DNA of 64,000 nucleotides from Streptomyces sp. 846.5 (GTDB lineage Bacteria; Actinomycetota; Actinomycetes; Streptomycetales; Streptomycetaceae): positions 2,838,001 through 2,902,000 of the forward strand of contig NZ_SOBN01000001.1 in assembly GCF_004365705.1 (NCBI RefSeq). Direction: 5' to 3'. A model generated the notes under the pieces. The model was not told the origin of the DNA. It did no database searches and saw only the letters and a list, made by a program, of their open reading frames with translations. How positions within the stretch are numbered: position 1 is the first letter of the stretch; every line of letters begins with the position of its first letter. The position numbers were made by a program, and so were the translations under genes. Below, piece by piece: positions 59,401-64,000 of this stretch.

Positions 59401-59570
59401 GCCAGCCCAGCCGCAACAGCCTCCACCGCCGCACGCTGATGCGCCCGCAACTCCCGCACTCTGCTTTTCTCCCATCCCGACTTCGCCACCACCGACCGCC
59501 GGCTGAGGACGCATCGCACGGGGCACGCGACCGAACGGTTCGGGCCACAACAGCCCCGGTCGCCACTCAC
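56454..59570 (-). CDS. DEAH-box helicase with seven helicase-associated (HA) repeats
   Basis: 1038 residues from GTG 59570. An SF2 core holds ACGTGKT (Walker A), VVFDEAHRM, FLTATPR, and a C-terminal half with VVSNVRVLAEGVDCP and VVQAVGRALRR (motif VI). From about 560 on there are seven HA-domain repeats of 60-70 residues, each ending in a PGW-type aromatic turn and WxWD (GWQWD, GWVWD, GWTWT, GWQWD, GWVWD, GWQWD, GWTWD). The first 25 residues look uncertain, and a GTG near 59492 is another possible start. HA-helicases are common in streptomycetes and on their plasmids; their role is unknown. Confidence 0.85.
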   Translation of the reverse strand: MSGDRGCCGPNRSVACPVRCVLSRRSVVAKSGWEKSRVRELRAHQRAAVEAVAAGLAEGGRGQVVMACGTGKTMVAARAAVRLVGVGGAVLVLVPSLSLLAQTARSWQRDAGVPLAVLGVCSDDADERGPDSGLRVADLGLEVSTGPVRIAGFLRATVPGVLRVLFGTYHSVRRIAEAYADGAASGRSLAPLDLVVFDEAHRMAGDLGAPFATGLHDAAVPARRRLFLTATPRVSTEAAGEVGQSGMEDSAVFGRRLFTLPFAAAIGAGLLSDYQVVVVGVSDRDAHQLVLDNPDLALGGARLSAVAAAGQIALAQAARAFDLRRVLVFHNRVHRSKSFRATLPAVVEVLPPDLRPAGALDCRHVDGSLPGWLRAEALRALRATGEGAVHDAGVGAGGWTVVSNVRVLAEGVDCPEIDAVCFAEPRTSQIDVVQAVGRALRRHPERTAPAVIVLPVYLAPGESEQGVLEDSAYRHVWQTIRALRDHDERLDAALRRARLLWAGSGEAPARLPEQITALLPAGAGEAFLRAFRTRAVTAGGDSFAYGLEQVRAFAAREGHALVPAGLVDATGFRLGAWVGRCRTDHRLRALPPQRVAALSAVPGWQWDPNQARWQAATAALGAFAAAHGHLRVPRTYTAPCGYRLGAWVRQVRVDHRRGRLPADRVAELDALAGWVWDENQARWQRGLDALTGFRARYGHAQVPAAHTTQGGFRLGEWCGGRRKEYLQGLLTPDKCRVLEAVDGWTWTAARGRLVRGLDLLRGYTDEHGSALVPHDLVLADPLSAEGFALGQWVGRRRREYKDGTLEPGLARLLAALPGWQWDVRAPLWERGMAELRAYAAEHGHAAPVLAHVTAGGYRLGGWVNSRRNQYRDGHLPADRAAELEALPGWVWDTAEAAWAQGYRALCAFAADHGHARPTTSYRVEGFALGSWVSTQRAGHKKGRLSTDQTAQLEALPGWQWDTLQTRWAEGFAALQQFQRDHGHARPVRAYTTPDGFPLGTWVFLRIATHQRGTIPTEHRTALDSIPGWTWDSSHPRRR

Positions 59571-59878
59571 CTGAGCGGCAGCATCACATGGGCGTCAGGC
59601 AGTCGATCAATCCTGACTATCCATCAGAAGCCTGCGGCCTGGGGCAACTCTGGGGCCAGAGCCACAGAGGGAAAGTCAACGAAATCGGTCGGGGTCCAAA
59701 GCTAACCGCAACCGACCGGAAGGACGCGCCCCATGGGAGGCCACTGCACACCTGCCCAGCTTCGAGGAATTCGTCAGGCGTGGCCACGCAGCAAATCAAC
59801 AGATCGGAAATAATTGGCAACCATCATTCAACGGCTCAATCGAATGAGGTCGCCACCTTGCCTAATTGGCAACCTATA
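59571..59878. other. Intergenic gap, no gene seen
   Basis: 308 nt between the divergent starts/ends of the helicase and the Sel1-repeat gene. GC falls from the helicase side to the Sel1 side. The 101-codon plus-strand frame crossing it has no ribosome site or family signal. Nothing supported. Confidence 0.5.
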
Positions 59879-60721
59879 TCATGCCAAGAATGATCTTGCA
59901 TCATCAAGGCGCCCAGACAATAGTCCCGCTTCCAATATCTGCTCACGAGTCATACCATGTAGCATTGAGAGAATTTCGTGCACTCCATCGCCGTTACCCC
60001 TGTCAAGCATAGACAGGAACCATCTCACTGCCTGCACTGAATCAGCCTCGACCCCATTGCCGTCTCGGTACATCAGGGCTGCCGCAAACATGGCCGGGGC
60101 GTGCCCAGATCTCGCCGCCCTGAGGTAATAACACAGTGCTTCATCTTCTCGATGCTGATCTGCCAATTGATCACCGAGCACCGCGCAAGCCTCCGGGATT
60201 CCGCGATCGGCAGCCAGTTGAAGATATTTTGAATAATTTCTGAAGCTGCGCCCTACTCCAATCCCGTGATAATGGTTCACTGCCAAATTGAAAGCAGCAT
60301 ACCCATCCCCAAGCTCCGCGGCTCGCCCGTATAGGAGGTTTGCTCGCCCAAGGTCCTTGGGGGCACCAATCCCGGACGAAAGCATATAGCCAAGCTCTCG
60401 CATAGCTATAGGGGATCCGGAGTCCGCGGCCGCGGAGAAAAGTAGAATCGCGCGCTCCAAGTCCTTCCCGCGCTCCAAGAGCGTGGCTGCCAGAAGCGCA
60501 CTCGCTTCCACGTCACCGCCAGCGGATGCCGATTCAAGGTACGGGACAAGCCTCTGAAGCTTTTCCCGTACCCCCTGAGCTCCGCGGCGCTTCGCATGGA
60601 AGAGCCAGTTGCCAGCAGCGATTACGTCGCCGTTTTCAGCTGCGCGCTCGGCACGATTTTCCAGATCCTCCAACGAGATTCCTTCGGGAAAAGCACGCCA
60701 GTCGCCACCATCAATTGACAC
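59879..60721 (-). CDS. Sel1/TPR-like repeat protein, candidate immunity protein
   Basis: A 280-residue helical-repeat protein with about five Sel1-like units (ALLAATLLERGKDLERAILLF, AMRELGYMLSSGIGAPKDLGRANLLYGRAAELGDGYAAFNLA, and so on to AMFAAALMYRDGNGVEADSVQAVRWF). GTG 60721 has GGAGG at 9 nt. Base composition is clearly lower in GC than all chromosomal neighbours. It is directly downstream of the Rhs toxin gene, on the same strand and 141 nt away, the usual place for the immunity gene. No known immunity family is recognised, so the role is inferred from position and composition. Confidence 0.6.
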   Translation of the reverse strand: MSIDGGDWRAFPEGISLEDLENRAERAAENGDVIAAGNWLFHAKRRGAQGVREKLQRLVPYLESASAGGDVEASALLAATLLERGKDLERAILLFSAAADSGSPIAMRELGYMLSSGIGAPKDLGRANLLYGRAAELGDGYAAFNLAVNHYHGIGVGRSFRNYSKYLQLAADRGIPEACAVLGDQLADQHREDEALCYYLRAARSGHAPAMFAAALMYRDGNGVEADSVQAVRWFLSMLDRGNGDGVHEILSMLHGMTREQILEAGLLSGRLDDARSFLA

Positions 60722-60825
60722 GATATAAATCCTCCACAGAACTGCGTACCCCTGCTACCGCATTGGGATTATACAGCATCGCCCACACCGACACCGAGAG
60801 GGGATCTATTCTCCCTTACAGAACC

Positions 60826-60854
60826 GACGCCATCCGCCGATGGCGGATGGCGTC
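60826..60854 (-). terminator. Perfect hairpin between Rhs toxin and Sel1-repeat gene
   Basis: GACGCCATCCGCC and its exact complement enclose a 3-nt loop, giving a 13-bp stem 8 nt after the Rhs stop. It may end Rhs transcription, in which case the downstream gene would need its own promoter within the next 100 nt. Confidence 0.7.
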
Positions 60855-60862
60855 AGGTGAGC

Positions 60863-63800
60863 CTACTTCATCCATTCAGGGTAGTCATACGAATCCCAGC
60901 TCCCGTCGGGAGAAAAGACATGAATTGCCGTTGGATCGGAGGTGAAGATGGTTACCCCCAACTGCTGAGCGCGACCTTGGAACCAGCTAATACAGTCGTT
61001 GCACATGTCTCTGCTGACCGATATGGAGTATCCGGGATTCAAGACGGATGCCTGCCTCTCCGCATGTGAGAGATAGTAAGCGCCAGGTCCAGCCGAATTA
61101 TCCATGAAAGGATGCGGGGTTCGTTCGGTCGGAAACGCCGCCAGAACTTTAGCTGGCAGGGCACGTGAATATCCATCTGGAACGTCCGATGCGTAACCAC
61201 TCGCTGCTTGGATACTTCCGGCCTTCGCGACGGTCTTCTTGGTCAGGTCAACGGAAGGGTGGAAGTTCACGTTAACTGGGTGTGGCGCCGCGCCGAGAGC
61301 CGCTGAAGTGGGGCAGACGTTGTGAACGAGGATCGGCGTGGACCCTGCCATCACATAGTACGTGTGGAGTTGTAGGACGGTGAGGTTGTCGCGGTCCGCC
61401 GTGCCGGCGGTGGGTGTGACGGTCTTGACGGTGACGGTCTTGCTGGTGTCGGTGGCGAGGGTCTGGCCGGGCTTGAGTTGGCCGGCGGGGGTCCAGGTGT
61501 GGGTGTCAGGGTTCCAGAATGGGTGTTCGGCTGTGGTGTGGAGGGTTGCTGTCTGGCCGTTCGGTCCGGTGGTGACGGTGAGGTCGATCAGGTCGTGGTC
61601 GTGGTTGATCCAGGTGGCTGTGACCGGGCGGGCACCCTGGTTCTTGCCAGTGGTGGGGTCGGCCGATTCGACGTTGTCGCCGGGCTGGATGCTTCCGATG
61701 GCCTTGGTGGTGCCGTCTGCCATCAGGACCGGGGTGTCCGGGGCGAAGCTGCAGCCCTTTCCGGTGCTGCCGTGACTTCCGGTGGCGACGTTGTCGGGAC
61801 TAGCGGAGCTGGCTGTGGTGGTGGCGGTCTCATCCTCGAGATGCGGGGTGACCGAAACTGAGTCGCCGGATACGGCCTTGGTGGCGTGGTCGCCGCTGGT
61901 GTCGTGGGTGGCTGCCGGGTCCTCGCCGCCCCCGGGGCCGCAGTCGCCCATGACGGCCGAACAGACGGCGCCGGCGACGGCTCCCAGTGCTGGGGCGCAG
62001 ATCATGGCCGCGGCACCGAGCGTGGCTCCCGTGGCCGCCATGCAGGTTACTGCCGCGACGACCGTTATGACGACGACGACAACCACGACGACGACGGTGA
62101 GGACGGCCTCCCAGTGGCAGCTGATCCACCCCCAGATACCGCTGCAGGACTTCTGCTGGGTTGTGGTGGTCTGGGTGGTGGTGTGCTTGGTCGTTACGGT
62201 GGTAGAGCCGTTCGAATTCGTGGTTGTGGTGGTGGAGTTGTCGCCACCTCCTCCACTGCCGCAGTTCATGGGCACATGGCAGGGGGTGGTGCCGCCGGTG
62301 CCGCTGCCACCGCAGCCGGTGGTGGTGTAGTCGCAGATCGGGGGCTGGCTGCTGCCGCTGCTGCCTCCGCCGCCGCCGCCGCCGTCGCTGCTCGCCATGG
62401 CCAGGCCCGAGGGGTCGCTGCCGCTGGCGGGGTTGTCGGCGGCGTAGGTGTAGCCGCCCATCTGGCTGGGGTCGCCAGATTCGAAGATCGGGTCGGGGGT
62501 CAGGAAGCGGCCCTGGACGGGGTCGTAGTTGCGGGCGCCGAGCAGGTTCAGGCCGCTGGTGGCGTCGGCGGGCTGGCCGAGGAAGCCGTGGTTCTCGTCC
62601 GCGCTGATCCAGGGCGAGGGGCTGGTGCCGCGGGGGTTGCCGTAGGGGTCGTAGTAGCGGCGGGTCACCGTGAGGGTGCTGGCGTTGACCGCGGTCTCGG
62701 CTGTGCCTTGGGCGTTGGCGATCTGGTAGGTCACGGCGCCGGCGCTGGTGCGGGTGATGGTGGTGCCATCGGGCCCGGTGTAGTTGCGCAGTGCCGTGGT
62801 GGCCTTGTTCGGCACGGCTAGGGTCAGTTGCTCAGCGCCGCCGAACAGGTAGAGGACGCGGGAAGTGTCAGTGGTGCTGGTGGGGCCGGTGCCGGTGGCC
62901 TGCTCCAGGAGTTTCCCGCTGGCGTCATAGGTGTAGCGGCTGGTGGTGGTGCCGGTGGTGACGCTGGCAGTGCGTCCGGCTGCGTCGTAGGTCAGGGTCT
63001 GGGTCTGGCCTGCGGCGGTGGTGCCGTGGCCGGTGGCAGGGGTTGTCCAGGTGGTGCCGGTGCTGGTACAGGCGGTGATCGTCAGGGCGGTGGGCTTGGT
63101 GGCGCTGGCGGCGGGGTCGGTCAGGCACAGGGCGGTGCTGCCGCCGTTGACCAGGGTTCCAGCAGTTGTGGCGGTCCACTTCTGGGTGGCGGTGGCGCTG
63201 TTGCAGGTGTTGATCACGACCGCGGTGCCCGAGGCGGTGGCGCCGCCCGCGGTGCCCAGGCACATGCCCTGGACCCGAACGGTGCTGTCGGCGGCGATGC
63301 TCCAGGTCTGGGCGGCCGCACCGGTGCAGGTGTTGATCTGGGCCTTGGTTCCGGCCGTGACGGCTCCGCCTGCGGTTTCCACGCAGAGTTTGCCGCCGCC
63401 GCTCAGGGTGAAGGCGGTGCTCAGCGGTCCGGTGCTGGAGGCTGTGCGGGTCAGGGTGTTGCCGGCGTTCTTGCCCTGGCTGTCGGTGTATCCCGGGGTC
63501 GAGGTGGCGCTTCCGGCCCCTGGGTTGGACGTGGTGGTGGGTCCGGCCTGGTTGGGCAGGGCGGCGGTCTTGGTGGCGTCGGCGCCGGTGTAGCCCGTGG
63601 TCTGGGTGGTGTTGTTGGCGGCGTTGCCGGTGGTGTCGTGGTTGACCATGCCGGTGCGGTCGCCGAGCAGGTCGTAGGTGTAGCTCTGCCAGTAGGGGGC
63701 CGGTCCGCCGACGGTGGTGGTCGTCACCGGGGCGGTGACGGTGGTGGTCGGGGCGGCGGTGGTGCAGCCGCCGACCGCGCCGACCGGGGTGACGGTGGGA

Positions 63801-64000
63801 TTGGTGATCCCGGCGGTGTCGGTCCAGGCCTGGGTCAGGCGCTTGAGGGAGTCGTAGGTGAAGCACTGGGTGTCGTGGGTGGTGTTGTTCTGCAGGTCGT
63901 CGACAGCGGTGATCTCGCCGACCTGGTTGTAGCGGTACGTCGTCACGTCCAGGGCCGTCGTCGAGGGCTGGAGCATGCTCTTTGTCTGGGTGACACGTCC
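60863..64000 (-). CDS. Rhs polymorphic toxin with lectin insert, Hint domain and C-terminal deaminase (N-terminus outside window)
   Basis: More than 1045 residues; the start lies beyond position 64000. Rhs/YD repeats occupy most of the visible N-terminal part. They are interrupted at about 63480-63010 by a ricin-type beta-trefoil lectin (QTWSI, QKWTA motifs). The Rhs core ends with DPVQGRFLTPDP near 62500. A Val-rich membrane segment (about 62030-62140) is followed by a Hint domain opening at Cys 61751-61753 (GCSFAPDTPVLMADG) and ending VHN near 61320. The last 152 residues form a CDA-fold deaminase with HAE (61058-61066) and MCNDC (Cys codons 61001-61003 and 60992-60994). The toxin-coding DNA is lower in GC than the Rhs part. 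Confidence 0.85.
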   Translation of the reverse strand, partial: GRVTQTKSMLQPSTTALDVTTYRYNQVGEITAVDDLQNNTTHDTQCFTYDSLKRLTQAWTDTAGITNPTVTPVGAVGGCTTAAPTTTVTAPVTTTTVGGPAPYWQSYTYDLLGDRTGMVNHDTTGNAANNTTQTTGYTGADATKTAALPNQAGPTTTSNPGAGSATSTPGYTDSQGKNAGNTLTRTASSTGPLSTAFTLSGGGKLCVETAGGAVTAGTKAQINTCTGAAAQTWSIAADSTVRVQGMCLGTAGGATASGTAVVINTCNSATATQKWTATTAGTLVNGGSTALCLTDPAASATKPTALTITACTSTGTTWTTPATGHGTTAAGQTQTLTYDAAGRTASVTTGTTTSRYTYDASGKLLEQATGTGPTSTTDTSRVLYLFGGAEQLTLAVPNKATTALRNYTGPDGTTITRTSAGAVTYQIANAQGTAETAVNASTLTVTRRYYDPYGNPRGTSPSPWISADENHGFLGQPADATSGLNLLGARNYDPVQGRFLTPDPIFESGDPSQMGGYTYAADNPASGSDPSGLAMASSDGGGGGGGSSGSSQPPICDYTTTGCGGSGTGGTTPCHVPMNCGSGGGGDNSTTTTTNSNGSTTVTTKHTTTQTTTTQQKSCSGIWGWISCHWEAVLTVVVVVVVVVITVVAAVTCMAATGATLGAAAMICAPALGAVAGAVCSAVMGDCGPGGGEDPAATHDTSGDHATKAVSGDSVSVTPHLEDETATTTASSASPDNVATGSHGSTGKGCSFAPDTPVLMADGTTKAIGSIQPGDNVESADPTTGKNQGARPVTATWINHDHDLIDLTVTTGPNGQTATLHTTAEHPFWNPDTHTWTPAGQLKPGQTLATDTSKTVTVKTVTPTAGTADRDNLTVLQLHTYYVMAGSTPILVHNVCPTSAALGAAPHPVNVNFHPSVDLTKKTVAKAGSIQAASGYASDVPDGYSRALPAKVLAAFPTERTPHPFMDNSAGPGAYYLSHAERQASVLNPGYSISVSRDMCNDCISWFQGRAQQLGVTIFTSDPTAIHVFSPDGSWDSYDYPEWMK

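Noticed and set aside
56754..59705. A 983-codon plus-strand frame opposite the HA-helicase
   Set aside because: Mirror of the repeated helicase gene; composition (Gln/Arg/His/Pro) is typical of antisense translation and no domain is visible.
36430..64000. Search for a second tRNA 3'-end copy (attR) and an integrase
   Set aside because: None seen by eye in the window; the right end of the island probably lies beyond it.

Overview
The window is high-GC actinomycete DNA, almost certainly a Streptomycetaceae chromosome (Streptomyces or a close relative such as Kitasatospora or Streptacidiphilus). The evidence is the strong GC bias at third codon positions, frequent GTG/TTG starts, GGAGG-type ribosome binding sites, mismatch-repair nuclease NucS, and gene order. 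From about 0.9 to 36.3 kb the order (SCO5389-like, nucS, ATPase, STAS, hydroxybutyryl-CoA dehydrogenase, murA, adenosyltransferase, atpCDGAHFEBI, polyprenyl-P sugar-phosphate transferase, glyA, phosphatase, YrdC, prmC, prfA, rpmE, LCP, rho, thrB, thrC, hom, lysA, argS, receiver) is, as I recall it, that of the S. coelicolor core around SCO5350-5390.

Core half (1-36.5 kb). Nearly everything is on the minus strand, so transcription runs from argS down to the SCO5389-like gene. It holds the F1Fo ATP synthase operon, translation genes (prfA, prmC, a YrdC/TsaC protein, rpmE, argS), the aspartate-family amino acid genes (lysA, hom, thrC, thrB), rho, and cell-envelope genes (murA with Asp at the fosfomycin-target Cys, an LCP protein, a WecA/TagO-like enzyme). 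A family of long palindromic repeats sits just 3' of murA, the DUF2550 gene, the LCP gene and thrC, in one orientation relative to transcription.

Junction. A tRNA-Arg(CCG) gene at 36.43-36.50 kb marks a sharp change of content. It is followed by frameshifted remnants that look like part of an actinobacterial conjugative element, then by accessory genes to the end of the window. I read this as a genomic island inserted at, or built up behind, the tRNA gene. No integrase and no second attachment site were seen.

Accessory half (36.5-64 kb). First comes an operon of unknown function (membrane protein, small protein, nucleoside deaminase), a GntR regulator with a likely operator, and a pair of GHKL-type ATPase genes. 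A defence island follows: a type I restriction-modification operon with 4-nt overlaps. Its first gene encodes an extra HTH-methylase-TRD protein whose catalytic motif is EPPF, and a cytosolic Ser/Thr kinase with a helical C-terminus lies 68 nt behind hsdR. Divergent from it is a protein resembling the TIGR04141/DUF6119 family, then a GmrSD-like DUF262/DUF1524 nuclease ending in a RAMA-like domain, and a DEAH helicase with seven helicase-associated repeats. A YchF C-terminal fragment lies between the last two. The window ends in a polymorphic toxin locus: an Rhs protein with an embedded ricin-type lectin, a Hint pretoxin domain and a C-terminal deaminase toxin, followed by a low-GC Sel1-repeat gene that is the candidate immunity gene.
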